From positions 177,454-241,453 of the forward strand of contig JAIKLF010000004.1 of NCBI GenBank assembly GCA_019753405.1: DNA of 64,000 nt, given 5' to 3'. Under the pieces are notes generated by a model. The model made no database searches. It was not told the origin of the DNA and saw only the letters and a program-made list of their open reading frames with translations. Position 1 is the stretch's first letter. Each line of letters begins with the position of its first letter. Of this stretch, positions 32,751 through 43,261 are shown piece by piece. The position numbers and the translations under genes were made by a program. This DNA comes from Murdochiella sp. Marseille-P8839. GTDB lineage: Bacteria > Bacillota > Clostridia > Tissierellales > Peptoniphilaceae.

Positions 32751-34147
32751 GCGTTCTTCTCCTCTCCGGTCGCTATACCGACCAATTCTTCTCCGTCGCG
32801 CTTCAGCACACGAACAGAGTAAATATGATTTACCTCCGGTGATGGAACGTCCATTTCTCCGGTAGGAAGATCAACTCCCTCTTCTCTTCTTGTCTGCACC
32901 TCTGTCGACGCCGAAAGAGCCACTCGAAGGTAATTGCCGGAATAACCGCTGATTCGCCCCTTCTCGTCTCGCTTTTCTTCCGTAAGAACCGATAAGGTTT
33001 TTCCGATCATTCGGTCCATGAAAGCATGCCGCATGGTTACTTCCTGTTCCGCCAAACACGCAGCGCGTTCCTTCTTGATGGCCGCATCCACCTGTCCGGT
33101 AAACAAGGCAGCTGGTGTTCCCTGCCGCGGCGAATAGGGGAAAATATGCATACGCGAAAAACCGATTTGACGAGTAAAGGCCAACGTATCCTGAAATTCT
33201 TTTTCGTCTTCTTCCGGAAAACCGACAATGACATCCGTCGTCAGCCCGGCATTCGGAAAGACGCGGCGAATGGCATCGACTTTTTCCGCATACTCCGCAG
33301 TCGTATAATGGCGATTCATTTTTTCCAAAATGCGGTCGGAACCGCTTTGCAACGAAAGATGAAAATGTGGACACAGCTTGCCCGTGGCTGCCAGGCGCTC
33401 CAATTTGTCTGAGGTCACCCAGCGCGGTTCGATGCTCGATAGACGAATACGACGGATTTCCGGAATTGCTGCCACGGCTTCAATGACATCCGTAAGCTCC
33501 ATGCCTGGTGTTTCTGTACGGAAGCGGGCATCTTTTCCGTAACTTGCCACATGGATTCCGGTAAGCACCAGTTCCCGAAAGCCACGTGCTGCAAGCGCTT
33601 CAGCCTCTTTTACGATCGAAGAAAGCGGCCTGGAGGCGATGTGCCCGCGTGCATAGGGAATGATGCAGTAGGAGCAGAACATATCGCAGCCTTCCTGAAT
33701 CTTTACCGTTGCACGCGTCGTAGATTGTTCCGTCTCAATGGTCAATGCATCAAAATCGGTTACCGCATCGAGATCTTCCACCGCAATTTGCTGTTTTCCC
33801 GTTCGCCATACCTCATCCACAAGCGCCGGCAGGCGTTGTCTGCCCTTCGTACCGAGCACGATATCCACTTCCGGAAGCGCGGAAAGCGTCTCCGCCGCAA
33901 CCTGAGCATAACAGCCGACGACAGCAATCACCGCATTTGGATTTTCACGTTTCATTTTTCGCACCTGCTGGCGGCTTTTGGCATCCGACGTATGGGTCAC
34001 CGTGCACGTGTTGATCACGACCACGTCGGCGGCTTGGTTTTCATCAGCAAGGCAATACCCTTCACGAAGAAAGAGTTCCTCCATGGCTTCGGTTTCGTAT
34101 TGATTGACTTTACAGCCCAAGGTATGAAAGGCAACACGTTTCTTCAT
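32747..34147 (-). CDS. mtaB: tRNA threonylcarbamoyladenosine methylthiotransferase
   Basis: 466 residues. MtaB adds a methylthio group to t6A37 of tRNAs reading ANN codons. The N-terminal UPF0004 domain has VAFHTLGCKVNQYETEAM and NTCTVTH with the cluster cysteines. The radical-SAM core has CDMFCSYCIIPYARG, and a TRAM domain closes the C-terminus (YSGNYLRVALSA). The family's GCKVNQYE distinguishes MtaB from MiaB. The start 34147 overlaps the prmA stop by 4 bp. Confidence 0.96.
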   Translation of the reverse strand: MKKRVAFHTLGCKVNQYETEAMEELFLREGYCLADENQAADVVVINTCTVTHTSDAKSRQQVRKMKRENPNAVIAVVGCYAQVAAETLSALPEVDIVLGTKGRQRLPALVDEVWRTGKQQIAVEDLDAVTDFDALTIETEQSTTRATVKIQEGCDMFCSYCIIPYARGHIASRPLSSIVKEAEALAARGFRELVLTGIHVASYGKDARFRTETPGMELTDVIEAVAAIPEIRRIRLSSIEPRWVTSDKLERLAATGKLCPHFHLSLQSGSDRILEKMNRHYTTAEYAEKVDAIRRVFPNAGLTTDVIVGFPEEDEKEFQDTLAFTRQIGFSRMHIFPYSPRQGTPAALFTGQVDAAIKKERAACLAEQEVTMRHAFMDRMIGKTLSVLTEEKRDEKGRISGYSGNYLRVALSASTEVQTRREEGVDLPTGEMDVPSPEVNHIYSVRVLKRDGEELVGIATGEEKNA

Positions 34148-35190
34148 TGTTTCGTTTCCTTCGATGATGCGCTTTGCGCACGTGATGTCGTTGAATTTCC
34201 CATCTCCATACCGGATTTTTCCGTCGTCGGCCAAATCGCTTCCATACCGGCCCATTCACCCATTACACTTTGGTTGGTGACCGTAAAGCCGAGATGGATA
34301 AGCGCCGATCGGATCATCTCCTGTTGGGTCGCCAAAAGGCCCGAGAGCACGACATGCGCACCGGGATACAAAACAGACGGCAAATCAGGAAGAAGACGCA
34401 AAAGCGGTTCAGCCAATATATTGGACACCAGAACGTCAAACCGTCCTTCGACATTTTTCAGCAGGTCACTCTCGCAGAAGGCGATATCCACGTGATTCCG
34501 TTTCGCATTCTCCCGCGCCGAACGTAAAGCATCTTCACTGATATCCGTGGCCAAGACGTCATCCATCCCACGCTTTTTCATGTAGATGGCAAGAATTCCC
34601 GAGCCCGTTCCCAGATCGAGGCCTCTCTTCTCTTCTAAAGACAGCCGTTCCAAGGCTTCCAGACACAGCGTGGTGGTTTCATGAGAACCGGTACCGAAGG
34701 CCATACCCGGCTCAATAAAAATAGGAAGTCTTGTCGCATCCGTCGGCTCCATCCAAGACGGTACAATTTCGATGGTTTTTCCAAGGGAAAGCGGGCGATA
34801 GGTCTTTTTCCATTCTTCTTCCCAATGGGAATTGTCCACACGCTTTTCGCGCAGAATACGAATCTCACCGCCGTACTGCTCATAGCACTGGCGTTCCAGA
34901 CGTTCTATTGCCTGCCGTCCCGCGGCGTCGTCGGAGAAGAAAACCAGTTGAATGACATCGTCCTCGCCCGGCGCTTCGTCCGCCACCTTCTCGGCTTCTC
35001 TGTGCAACGCCGTACGCAAGGCGTCGCCGTCCGCCAGCTCCCAATCGGGATGATGGATCTCATATTGCGCAATGGTCGCCGGATCAAGAGCTTGCGTTCC
35101 CAGCGTACCACTGTCGGCAAGAAGGGCATCTACCGCATCCTCCCATTCGCGCTCATATATCATGGCCACTTGTAAAAACGTCGTTTCCAT
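34144..35190 (-). CDS. prmA: Ribosomal protein L11 methyltransferase
   Basis: 348 residues from ATG 35190, whose A overlaps the dnaJ TGA by one base. PrmA trimethylates L11. A substrate-binding N-terminal domain (about 1-130) leads to the SAM fold with IFIEPGMAFGTGSHETT, LDLGTGSGILAIY and SNILAEPLLRLLP. The C-terminal 25 residues are a Ser/Thr-rich tail beyond the usual end (about 315). The dnaJ-prmA-mtaB order is common in Bacillota. Confidence 0.95.
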   Translation of the reverse strand: METTFLQVAMIYEREWEDAVDALLADSGTLGTQALDPATIAQYEIHHPDWELADGDALRTALHREAEKVADEAPGEDDVIQLVFFSDDAAGRQAIERLERQCYEQYGGEIRILREKRVDNSHWEEEWKKTYRPLSLGKTIEIVPSWMEPTDATRLPIFIEPGMAFGTGSHETTTLCLEALERLSLEEKRGLDLGTGSGILAIYMKKRGMDDVLATDISEDALRSARENAKRNHVDIAFCESDLLKNVEGRFDVLVSNILAEPLLRLLPDLPSVLYPGAHVVLSGLLATQQEMIRSALIHLGFTVTNQSVMGEWAGMEAIWPTTEKSGMEMGNSTTSRAQSASSKETKQ

Positions 35191-36311
35191 CAATCAAACA
35201 GTTCCTTTACCTTATCCCAAAAGTTTTTCTGTTTTTCTTCGACCTCGTCGCCCATGACTTTGGCGTAGGCGCGCAGCGCTTCCGCCTGCTCGTCATTTAA
35301 GCGCGTCGGGGTTTGAATGTCCACAACAAAATGCAGATCGCCGCGGCGCTTGGTGCGCACATCCGGAACGCCCTTGCCCTCCAGGGTAAAACGCGTACCC
35401 GTCTGTGTCCCTTGCGGAATACGGAACGTCTCTTTTCCTTCCATTGTCGGAACATCCACTTCATCACCCAAAGTGGCCTGCACAAAGGAGATGGGCAATT
35501 CAAAATAGAGGTCGTTACCGTGGCGCTCATAGATTTCGGACGGCATAACACGGACGACAACATACACATCGCCGGCCGGTCCGCCATTTGCACCGCCATG
35601 ACCCTGTCCGCGCATGGGCAGAATGTTTCCGTCCGCTACACCGGCAGGGATTTTTACCGACAGCGTGCGATTTTCGATTTCCCGTCCCTGACCATGACAG
35701 TGCGGACAGGCTTCCTCAATAATTTCGCCGCGTCCGTCGCAGGTACTACACGTCATCTGCTGAACCATGCGACCGAACGGCGTATGCACTTCCCGATTGA
35801 TCACTCCGCTGCCGTGGCAGGTCGGGCAGGTCTTTTTTGCTGTCGCATCCTTTGCGCCCGTTCCTTGACAATGACTGCATTCGCTTTCTCGCCGTATGGT
35901 GATGGTCTTTTCCACGCCGAAATACGCTTCGCGAAAACTGAGCTGAATTTCTTTACGAATATCCGCGCCACGCCGCGCGCGATTGGTGTTTTGTGCACCC
36001 GCAGATCGACGACCGAACAGATCACCGAATAAGTCGCCGAAAATATCATTCATATCAAAGCCGAAGCCGCCGGCGCCTCCGTTCATGCCGTTTTCAAAGG
36101 CAGCCTCGCCATAGGTATCATAAAGTCGGCGTTTTTCCGGATCCTGCAGAATGCCGTACGCCTCGCTTAAATCATTGAATTTTTTTGCTGCTTTCTCATC
36201 TCCCGGATTGAGATCGGGATGGTACTGTTTTGCTTTTCGGCGGTACGCTCTTTTGATTTCGCCTATTGCGGCATCGCGCTTAACGCCGAGCACTTCATAC
36301 GGATCTTGCAA
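35190..36311 (-). CDS. dnaJ: Chaperone DnaJ
   Basis: 373 residues. The J domain has the HPD motif (about 30-32), followed by a Gly/Phe region (AGGFGFDMNDIFGDLFGDLF) and four CxxCxGxG zinc motifs (about 140-215: SHCQGTG, PTCHGSG, STCDGRG, PHCHGQG). Substrate-binding and dimer domains follow. It stimulates DnaK ATPase and delivers substrates. The start is a TTG with AAAGGAG upstream. A 17-bp hairpin lies between dnaK and dnaJ and may lower dnaJ expression. Confidence 0.97.
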   Translation of the reverse strand: MQDPYEVLGVKRDAAIGEIKRAYRRKAKQYHPDLNPGDEKAAKKFNDLSEAYGILQDPEKRRLYDTYGEAAFENGMNGGAGGFGFDMNDIFGDLFGDLFGRRSAGAQNTNRARRGADIRKEIQLSFREAYFGVEKTITIRRESECSHCQGTGAKDATAKKTCPTCHGSGVINREVHTPFGRMVQQMTCSTCDGRGEIIEEACPHCHGQGREIENRTLSVKIPAGVADGNILPMRGQGHGGANGGPAGDVYVVVRVMPSEIYERHGNDLYFELPISFVQATLGDEVDVPTMEGKETFRIPQGTQTGTRFTLEGKGVPDVRTKRRGDLHFVVDIQTPTRLNDEQAEALRAYAKVMGDEVEEKQKNFWDKVKELFD

Positions 36312-36356
36312 AGCCGGCTCCTTTCTTACACTAAAGAGTCATTGTAATCGAAACGA

Positions 36357-36398
36357 CACATAAAGAAAAGGGCACCGAAGCGCCCTTTTCTTTATGTG
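36357..36398 (-). terminator. Long hairpin between dnaK and dnaJ, terminator-like
   Basis: 17-bp perfect arms (36357-36373 and 36382-36398), GC core GGGC with an 8-nt loop; on the minus strand the stem's distal half reads TTTTCTTT. It can act as a partial terminator or RNA-processing site. Confidence 0.7.
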
Positions 36399-36410
36399 CT
36401 TGCCTTCGCT

Positions 36411-38264
36411 TTACTTGTCCTTTGGTTCCTCGTCATCAACGACTTCATAATCGGCGTCGACAACATCATCTCCCTGCGTGCCCTGACCGGCAGCACCAGC
36501 TCCCGCATTCGGTTCGCCCGCCTGTTGGCCGGCCTGTGCATACAGTTTCTGCGAAAGGGTATTGAGTTCGCCCGTTAACGCTTCGGTGCGTTTCTTGATG
36601 TCGTCGAGATTTTCTCCGCCCACAACATCCTTTAAGGCCGTAATCTTCTCTTCCACTTTCTTCTTTTCGTCTTCCGAGACTTTATCGCCCAATTCTTTCA
36701 GTGTGTTTTCCGTCTGATAGATCAGCGATTCCGCCTGGTTCTTGACTTCAATGAGTTCCTTTTTCTTCTTGTCTTCTTCCGCAAACTGCTCCGCCTCTTT
36801 CACGCGACGATCAATTTCCTCATCCGAAAGATGCGTAGAAGACGTAATGGTAATCTTCTGCTCTTTGCCTGTGCCCATGTCTTTGGCGCTGACATTGACG
36901 ATACCGTTGGCATCAATATCGAAGGTGACTTCAATTTGCGGAATGCCACGACGTGCCGCCGGAATGCCCGAAAGCTGGAAGCGACCGAGTGTCGTGTTGT
37001 CTGCCGCCATTTCACGCTCGCCCTGCAGTACGTGAATATCTACAGACGTCTGATTGTCGGCAGCCGTCGTAAAAGTCTGGCTCTTTTTCGTCGGGATGGT
37101 GGTGTTGCGCGGAATCAGTACCGTAGTGACGCCACCGAGCGTTTCGAGACCCAAGGACAGCGGCGTGACGTCCAGAAGCAACAGATCCTTTACTTCCCCG
37201 GTCAACACACCACCCTGAATGGCGGCACCGAGCGCAACACATTCATCCGGGTTAATGTCCTTCTGCGGATCCTTACCGGTAAGTTTCTTAACCAGCTCCT
37301 GTACCATCGGTACACGGGTCGATCCGCCCACCAGCAAGACTTTATTCAGATCAGAAGCGGTTAGGTTTGCATCTTTCAACGCATTCAAAACCGGTTCTTC
37401 CGTTTTCTTTACGATCGGCGCGATGAGTTCCTCAAACTTCGCACGAGATACCGACATATTCAGATGCACCGGCTGGCCGTTGACCGCCGTGATGAACGGC
37501 AGATTGATGGTCGAGGTCATCGCGCTGGAAAGTTCTTTCTTCGCTTTTTCCGCCGCATCCTTCAAGCGCTGATCGCTGGTCGGATCCAAGCGAAGGTCAA
37601 CGCCGTTTTCTTTCTTGAAGTCTTCCGCAATGTAGTCCATTAAGGCGTTATCGAAGTCATCACCGCCCAAACGGTTGTTGCCGCGGGTGGACAGGACTTC
37701 AAACACCCCATCGCCCACTTCCAAAATGGATACGTCGAAGGTGCCGCCGCCCAAGTCGAAGACCATGATCTTGGACGATTCTTCTTCTTTGTCGGCGCCA
37801 TAGGCTAATGCCGCCGCCGTCGGCTCGTTAATGATACGTTTGACATCCAGGCCGGCAATTTTTCCCGCATCCTTGGTCGCCTGGCGCTGGGCATCCGTAA
37901 AGTACGCCGGTACCGTGATAACTGCTTCGGAAACGGTCTGGCCGAGATAGCTTTCCGCATCCGCCTTGAGCTTCTGCAAGGTCATCGCGGAAATTTCCTG
38001 CGGCGTATACGCCTTACCGTCAATGGTCACCTTGCGGTCTGTTCCCATATCTCGTTTAATCGATGCAATCGTGCGATCCGGGTTCATAATGGCCTGACGT
38101 TTGGCGGTTTCACCAACGAGGCGCTCGCCGTCTTTCGTAAACGCCACGACGGACGGCGTAGTGCGATTGCCTTCCGCGTTTGGAATAATGGTCGCCTGGC
38201 CGCCTTCCATGATGGCTACTGCCGAGTTCGTCGTTCCTAAGTCAATACCGATAATTTTTCCCAT
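36411..38264 (-). CDS. dnaK: Chaperone DnaK (Hsp70)
   Basis: 617 residues. The ATPase domain (about 1-370) opens with [14 protein letters not shown], with [14 protein letters not shown] and [12 protein letters not shown]. The linker is [12 protein letters not shown], followed by the substrate domain and a helical lid. The tail ends [13 protein letters not shown], like other DnaK C-termini. Length is normal. It sits 26 bp after grpE in the HrcA-controlled operon and is followed by a strong hairpin. Confidence 0.98.
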   Translation of the reverse strand: MGKIIGIDLGTTNSAVAIMEGGQATIIPNAEGNRTTPSVVAFTKDGERLVGETAKRQAIMNPDRTIASIKRDMGTDRKVTIDGKAYTPQEISAMTLQKLKADAESYLGQTVSEAVITVPAYFTDAQRQATKDAGKIAGLDVKRIINEPTAAALAYGADKEEESSKIMVFDLGGGTFDVSILEVGDGVFEVLSTRGNNRLGGDDFDNALMDYIAEDFKKENGVDLRLDPTSDQRLKDAAEKAKKELSSAMTSTINLPFITAVNGQPVHLNMSVSRAKFEELIAPIVKKTEEPVLNALKDANLTASDLNKVLLVGGSTRVPMVQELVKKLTGKDPQKDINPDECVALGAAIQGGVLTGEVKDLLLLDVTPLSLGLETLGGVTTVLIPRNTTIPTKKSQTFTTAADNQTSVDIHVLQGEREMAADNTTLGRFQLSGIPAARRGIPQIEVTFDIDANGIVNVSAKDMGTGKEQKITITSSTHLSDEEIDRRVKEAEQFAEEDKKKKELIEVKNQAESLIYQTENTLKELGDKVSEDEKKKVEEKITALKDVVGGENLDDIKKRTEALTGELNTLSQKLYAQAGQQAGEPNAGAGAAGQGTQGDDVVDADYEVVDDEEPKDK

Positions 38265-38290
38265 GTTCTTTTCCTCCTTGTCGCTCAGCC

Positions 38291-38968
38291 TTATTTCGCC
38301 ACTTTGACCATGGCCGGCCGAATCAATTTTCCGTTCAACTTATATCCTGTCTGCAGGGTTTCGATGACGTGCCCTTCATCGACGTCTGCACTCTCTTCGG
38401 TGAGTACCGCATGGTGCAGATTAGGATCAAAGGCTTCGCCATCCGCTAAAATTGCTTCCACCCCGTTCTTTTCCAATATCTCGCGTAACTGGGAATGAAT
38501 CATTTCCATACCCAGGAAAAAACTGTCATGTTCCTTTTCGGTCGCCAATGCGCGTTCGAAATTATCCACCACGTCCAGGAGCTGAAGAATCAGGCGTTCA
38601 TTCGCATAACGCACCGTGTTTTTCTGTTCCTCTTCGCTACGGCGCTTGAAGTTCTGAAAATCCGCCTGTAATCGCAGGTACCGGACGGCAATCTCCTCAT
38701 TTTCCGACGCATCTATTGGTGCATCCTTGTTGTCATCCTTGGATGTTTCGTCTGCTTTTTCATTCGCGGATGTTGCGTCGGCATCATTCTCCTTTGTTTC
38801 CGCCCCGTCGTCCGCTTCTTCGTTAGGTGCCTCCGTTTTCCTATCATCGGAAACGTCATCGTGGTCCTTCTTTTTCGCATCGGTCTCTTTCGCGTCCGTT
38901 TTCTGCGTCGTCTCTTCTTCCTGGTTCAGCAGTTCTTCCACGGTCACGGTTTTCTTTTTGTTCTTCAT
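38291..38968 (-). CDS. grpE: Nucleotide-exchange factor GrpE
   Basis: 225 residues. GrpE releases ADP from DnaK. The first 95 residues are an unusually long acidic, Asp/Glu/Lys-rich, probably disordered segment (repeats like [12 protein letters not shown]). The dimer coiled coil has [18 protein letters not shown] and the beta domain carries the family signature ending in [25 protein letters not shown]. The extra acidic stretch adds about 30-40 residues over typical GrpE. Confidence 0.96.
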   Translation of the reverse strand: MKNKKKTVTVEELLNQEEETTQKTDAKETDAKKKDHDDVSDDRKTEAPNEEADDGAETKENDADATSANEKADETSKDDNKDAPIDASENEEIAVRYLRLQADFQNFKRRSEEEQKNTVRYANERLILQLLDVVDNFERALATEKEHDSFFLGMEMIHSQLREILEKNGVEAILADGEAFDPNLHHAVLTEESADVDEGHVIETLQTGYKLNGKLIRPAMVKVAK

Positions 38969-39016
38969 GCTTCCTCCTTTCCGCGGTACGTTCTGCGCTA
39001 CCGCCGGAATTGTTCG

Positions 39017-40039
39017 TTAAACTCGACTCGTGATGGAATCGAGGTATTTCCCCATTCTACGGACGTGATCGATCACATTGCGATAGTGCAAACGCAAGGG
39101 ACCGATGATGCCGAGTGCCCCATAAACCTCGCCATGCACACGAAACGGTGTAGCAATAAGGGAGGCCTTGTTAAGCAGAGGCAATTCATTTTCCGAGCCG
39201 ATGCGCACGATCATGCCCTGTTGAGGCGAGATTTCCTCGAGAAGGCCGAGAAATTCCGGCGTATTGCGCAATTCTTCAAGAAACTGCAGTGCATCCGGCA
39301 AATCGCTTCCTTCAACGAAGTGCAGCCATTTGGCCATGCCCTGGAACACCACGCGTTCGCCGTGCTTGGCATGGAGACGTTCCAGCAATGTCGGGATCAA
39401 TTCGCTCATCAAATTGCCGTGTACCACCGTGCCGCTGAAATAATCCGACTGCAAAAAAGCGGATACATCACGAAGACGATGGCCTTCAAACAGTTCCTGA
39501 AAAATTTCACCCAGACGCTCGAGCCGTTCCTTGCTGTAATCAGCACCGAGGCGTATCAGTTCGGTATCTACGAAACGGGTGTTAAACACGGTAACCATGA
39601 GCAATTCGTGTGCCGAGAGCGGCAAAAAGCGAATCTTTTCAATGATATCTTCCGTGCGCGCCGGCAGAAGAGCGAACGCAACGCTGTCGGTTAAATCGGA
39701 AAGAATCGTGAGTGCCTGATCCAGCAGATTTTCCGGATCATACGATTGTTTCAGCAGGCTTCGACTGCTCAATGCCGATACCGGCGCAGGTTCTTCCCCG
39801 CGGCGCAACAGTTCATCCACATACCAGCGATAGGCTTTTTCAACGGGAATGCGTCCGGAAGAGGTGTGTGCCTTTTCCAAATAGCCCATATGTTCCAAAT
39901 CGCTCATCTCATTGCGAATGGTCGCCGCGGAGATATTCATCTCGTAGTCGCGGCGCAAGGTACGCGAACCGATGGGCTGACCTTCATTGATATAGGACTG
40001 CAAAATGGCGCCAAGAATAAAAATTTTTCGTTCGTCCAT
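39017..40039 (-). CDS. hrcA: Heat-inducible transcription repressor HrcA
   Basis: 340 residues from ATG 40039 with AAGGAGG upstream; a longer reading frame exists but lacks similarity. The N-terminal winged helix has IGSRTLRRDYEMNISAATIRNEMSDLE; the C-terminal half forms the dimer and GAF-like domain with YSKERLERLGEI and GALGIIGPLRLHYRNVIDHV. It binds CIRCE, found both before its own operon (40147-40173) and before hsp20. Confidence 0.97.
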   Translation of the reverse strand: MDERKIFILGAILQSYINEGQPIGSRTLRRDYEMNISAATIRNEMSDLEHMGYLEKAHTSSGRIPVEKAYRWYVDELLRRGEEPAPVSALSSRSLLKQSYDPENLLDQALTILSDLTDSVAFALLPARTEDIIEKIRFLPLSAHELLMVTVFNTRFVDTELIRLGADYSKERLERLGEIFQELFEGHRLRDVSAFLQSDYFSGTVVHGNLMSELIPTLLERLHAKHGERVVFQGMAKWLHFVEGSDLPDALQFLEELRNTPEFLGLLEEISPQQGMIVRIGSENELPLLNKASLIATPFRVHGEVYGALGIIGPLRLHYRNVIDHVRRMGKYLDSITSRV

Positions 40040-40146
40040 ATTGCCTCCTTCCCTTGATAAAGCCCATTGATGAGGCTCGCCATTCCTTCGCCCGGTCACA
40101 TTGATCTTGCGAAAAGTAATCCTCGCTATTCCGGTTCTTTTTCCTG

Positions 40147-40173
40147 TTATCACTCTATCTCTTTGAGTGCTAA
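40147..40173. promoter_or_regulatory. CIRCE element of the hrcA-dnaK operon
   Basis: Reads TTATCACTC, nine bases, GAGTGCTAA on the plus strand; on the transcribed strand TTAGCACTC-N9-GAGTGATAA. It lies directly downstream of the -10, the usual repressing site, and has the same one-base variation as the hsp20 copy. Confidence 0.93.
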
Positions 40174-40177
40174 CATT

Positions 40178-40206
40178 ATGATACAAGGCTTCGCACCCTT
40201 TGTCAA
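40178..40206 (-). promoter_or_regulatory. hrcA operon promoter
   Basis: TTGACA (40201-40206), 17-bp spacer, TATCAT (40178-40183) on the minus strand, immediately before the CIRCE. Confidence 0.85.
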
Positions 40207-40240
40207 TCGAAAGCAATGAAAATTGACGCTTTTTTCGCCG

Positions 40241-41455
40241 TCAACCTTCCCATTCCCAAAGGATGTCGGATAAGACATCATTTTGTACATTGAGTCCCGA
40301 ACGTGTGAACGCAAGATGTGATGCGGTCACGCGCATCAAGCCGTTATTTTCAGCTTTGCGGATGCTTTTCGGTGCCATGGCGAGCACATCCATGCCGTTT
40401 TGTGCAAAGAATGCCTGTCGATTGATGCCCTCTATTTTACGCAACCCCATCATGACCTGCTCAAAACGGTCTTCCTGTTGCGACCGTACCAAATGTTGCT
40501 GTGGAAGTCGGCCTTCTTTTACTTCATTCAGATAGGCATGGATGCCCGAAGGGTTTTGATAGCGCTCGCTCTGTAAATAGCTTGCCGCACCGACACCGAT
40601 GCCAAGATAATCCTGCGCCGTCCAGTATTTCAGATTGTGCCGCGAAGCGTAGGAAGGAAGGGCAAAATTAGAGATTTCATAGCGTTCATAACCAAGAGAC
40701 GACAAAGTTTCCAGCACCTCATCTTCCTCCTGCAGGAGCACAGTCTCTTCCGGCAAGGGCAAGTCGCCATGCTGCGCCTGCCAGGAAAAATAAGTTTTCT
40801 CTTCTAAAATTAATGAATACCAGGAGATGTGCTGCGGGCGCCATTCCGCCACATAACAAAGATCACGACGAATATCGGGAAGCATCTGACCCGGTAAGCC
40901 GAGAAGGAAGTCAACATTCACATTTATTGCGCCGAATTCTTGGAACAAAATGATATCTCTTACCACATCCTGTGCGGTGTGCGTGCGGCCAAGTCGTTGA
41001 AGCAAGCTGTCAGACATCGTCTGCACGCCGAGAGAAAAGCGATTGACTCCGGCGGAGAGAAGACGCGCAAGAGCGTCTTTATCCAGCGTTCCGGGATTCA
41101 CTTCCATGGTAATTTCCACTTCATCGGCAAACAAAAAGTTTGCGCGCAGAGCATCCAACACAGAAGCCAGTGTCTCCTGCGGCATAAGCGAAGGCGTTCC
41201 TCCGCCAAAATAAACGGAATCGACAAGATAATGCGTTGACGGCAAGAACGGATTCTTCTGTTGCGCTTTCGCTTGACCCAAGAGCGCAATTTCTTTTTTC
41301 AGAGCCGATATATACGGAACGTGCAGTGCCTCAGCATGGGGAAAAGTCAAAAAATCACAATAGAAACAGCGCTCCCGACAAAAGGGATAATGAATATACA
41401 GTCCGAGCGGACGAAAAGCAGGCGCCGAACCGGATATGGTCTCAGTTTTCCTCAT
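40241..41455 (-). CDS. hemW: Heme chaperone HemW (radical SAM)
   Basis: 404 residues. The radical-SAM motif is in [17 protein letters not shown], with the extra conserved Cys arrangement of HemW rather than Hem[12 protein letters not shown] and [11 protein letters not shown] follow, and the C-terminal HemN_C domain ends at WEWEG. HemW hands heme to target proteins; it is not a coproporphyrinogen oxidase despite the similarity. It overlaps the lepA end by 14 bp, so lepA-hemW is coupled. Confidence 0.93.
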   Translation of the reverse strand: MRKTETISGSAPAFRPLGLYIHYPFCRERCFYCDFLTFPHAEALHVPYISALKKEIALLGQAKAQQKNPFLPSTHYLVDSVYFGGGTPSLMPQETLASVLDALRANFLFADEVEITMEVNPGTLDKDALARLLSAGVNRFSLGVQTMSDSLLQRLGRTHTAQDVVRDIILFQEFGAINVNVDFLLGLPGQMLPDIRRDLCYVAEWRPQHISWYSLILEEKTYFSWQAQHGDLPLPEETVLLQEEDEVLETLSSLGYERYEISNFALPSYASRHNLKYWTAQDYLGIGVGAASYLQSERYQNPSGIHAYLNEVKEGRLPQQHLVRSQQEDRFEQVMMGLRKIEGINRQAFFAQNGMDVLAMAPKSIRKAENNGLMRVTASHLAFTRSGLNVQNDVLSDILWEWEG

Positions 41456-43253
41456 CGTACTTTAGAACATTCAAAAATGCGCTCTGCGGAATGCTGACGT
41501 TTCCGATCTGACTCATGCGCTTCTTGCCTTCCTTTTGCTTCTCCAGCAATTTCTTTTTGCGTGAAATATCGCCGCCGTAGCACTTAGAAAGCACGTCTTT
41601 GCGCAGAGCGGAAACCGTCTCGCGGGCAATGATTTTTGCCCCGATCGCCGCCTGAATGGGCACGGCGAATTGATGACGCGGAATTTCCTTCTTCATCCGT
41701 TCGCAGATCAAACGTCCGCGCTCATACGCTTTATCACGATGAACGATGAGCGAAAGGGCATCCACCGGCTCGCTGTTGACCAGAATATCCAGTTTCACCA
41801 AATCGGACGGCTGATAACCCTGCAGCTCATAATCCAGGCTTGCATAACCGCGCGTCTTGGACTTTAACGCATCAAAGAAATCATAGATGACCTCGTTCAG
41901 TGGCATATCATAGTGCATGGAAACACGGCGCTCGTCCATGTATTCCATGTTTTTATACACGCCGCGTCGATCCTGACAGAGCTCCATAATTGTACCGATA
42001 TACTCTTTCGGCGTCATAATATCCGCACGCACAATCGGCTCCTCCACCCGTTCCAGATCGGTCGGATCGGGAAAATCGGTCGGATTTTGAATGCTGAACT
42101 GTTGCCCGTTATGCAACGTGATGTGATAAATAACGCTCGGTGCGGTGGCCAAAATGTCGAGATTAAATTCGCGCGCCAAGCGTTCCTCAATGACCTCCAT
42201 ATGGAGCATGCCCAAAAAACCGCAACGAAAACCGAAGCCCAGTGCAGCCGAATTTTCTTTTTCAAACACCAAAGCAGCATCGTTGACCTGCAGCTTCTCC
42301 AGCGCATCGCGCACGCTATTGACATCTTCGTTCGTGCTGGGATAGATGCCCGCATAAACCATGGGCACAACTTTTTTGTAACCGGGAAGCGGCTCCTTCG
42401 TCGGATTGTCCGCCGCAGTGATGGTATCGCCGACTTGTGCATCCCCTACCGTCTTAATGGAGCAGACCACATAACCGACATCTCCAGTAGAAAGTTCATC
42501 GGTACGCACATGACCACGTGCATCGTAGCCGACCTCGTCGACCTCATATTCCTTTCCCGTGGCCATGAGACGAATGCGCATGCCCGGTGTAATTTTGCCG
42601 TCTTTCACGCGCACAAACATCACCACACCGAGATAGGGATCATAATAAGAATCGAAAATAAGCGCTTGAAGCGGTGCCTTCGGATCGCCAGAAGGTGCAG
42701 GAATGTTTTTCACGATATCTTCCAGAACCGCCTTGATATTCGTTCCCGCCTTCGCTGAAATCAGCGGAATGCCTTCCGTATCGAAGCCTAAGACGTTTTC
42801 AATTTCCTCTTTGGCCATGGGAATATTGGCTCCGGGCAAGTCAATCTTATTGATGACCGGCAAAATTTCAAGATCTTCTTCCAATGCCAAATACGTATTG
42901 GCCAGCGTCTGCGCCTCCACCCCCTGGGAAGCGTCGACGATGAGCACAGCGCCCTCGCAGGCGGCAAGGGAACGCGAAACCTCGTAGTTAAAGTCCACAT
43001 GACCCGGTGTGTCAATGAGATTGAGCGTATACACGATGCCGTCATCCGCTTCATAAAATAAACGCATCGCTTTCAATTTAATGGTAATGCCGCGCTCACG
43101 TTCCAAGTCCATGGAGTCCAGGAGCTGTTCCTTCATCTCCCGAAGCGTTACGGCTCCGGTCATTTCGATCAGTCGGTCTGCCAATGTGGATTTTCCATGG
43201 TCAATGTGCGCAATAATACAAAAATTACGTATATTTTCTTGCCGATCGCCCAT
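41442..43253 (-). CDS. lepA: Elongation factor 4 (LepA)
   Basis: 603 residues. A ribosome-binding GTPase with roles in back-translocation or ribosome biogenesis. G motifs: [13 protein letters not shown] (G1), DTPGHVDF (G3), NKIDLPGA (G4) and SAKAGTN. The EF-G-like domains III and V and the LepA-specific C-terminal domain (FGGDI-type [23 protein letters not shown]) are present. Length is standard. It is 8 bp downstream of the short signal peptidase gene. Confidence 0.98.
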   Translation of the reverse strand: MGDRQENIRNFCIIAHIDHGKSTLADRLIEMTGAVTLREMKEQLLDSMDLERERGITIKLKAMRLFYEADDGIVYTLNLIDTPGHVDFNYEVSRSLAACEGAVLIVDASQGVEAQTLANTYLALEEDLEILPVINKIDLPGANIPMAKEEIENVLGFDTEGIPLISAKAGTNIKAVLEDIVKNIPAPSGDPKAPLQALIFDSYYDPYLGVVMFVRVKDGKITPGMRIRLMATGKEYEVDEVGYDARGHVRTDELSTGDVGYVVCSIKTVGDAQVGDTITAADNPTKEPLPGYKKVVPMVYAGIYPSTNEDVNSVRDALEKLQVNDAALVFEKENSAALGFGFRCGFLGMLHMEVIEERLAREFNLDILATAPSVIYHITLHNGQQFSIQNPTDFPDPTDLERVEEPIVRADIMTPKEYIGTIMELCQDRRGVYKNMEYMDERRVSMHYDMPLNEVIYDFFDALKSKTRGYASLDYELQGYQPSDLVKLDILVNSEPVDALSLIVHRDKAYERGRLICERMKKEIPRHQFAVPIQAAIGAKIIARETVSALRKDVLSKCYGGDISRKKKLLEKQKEGKKRMSQIGNVSIPQSAFLNVLKYDEEN

Positions 43254-43261
43254 AAAACCTC

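Noticed and set aside
41913..42758. 281-codon plus-strand frame opposite lepA
   Set aside because: Antisense of a highly conserved GTPase; no start signal.
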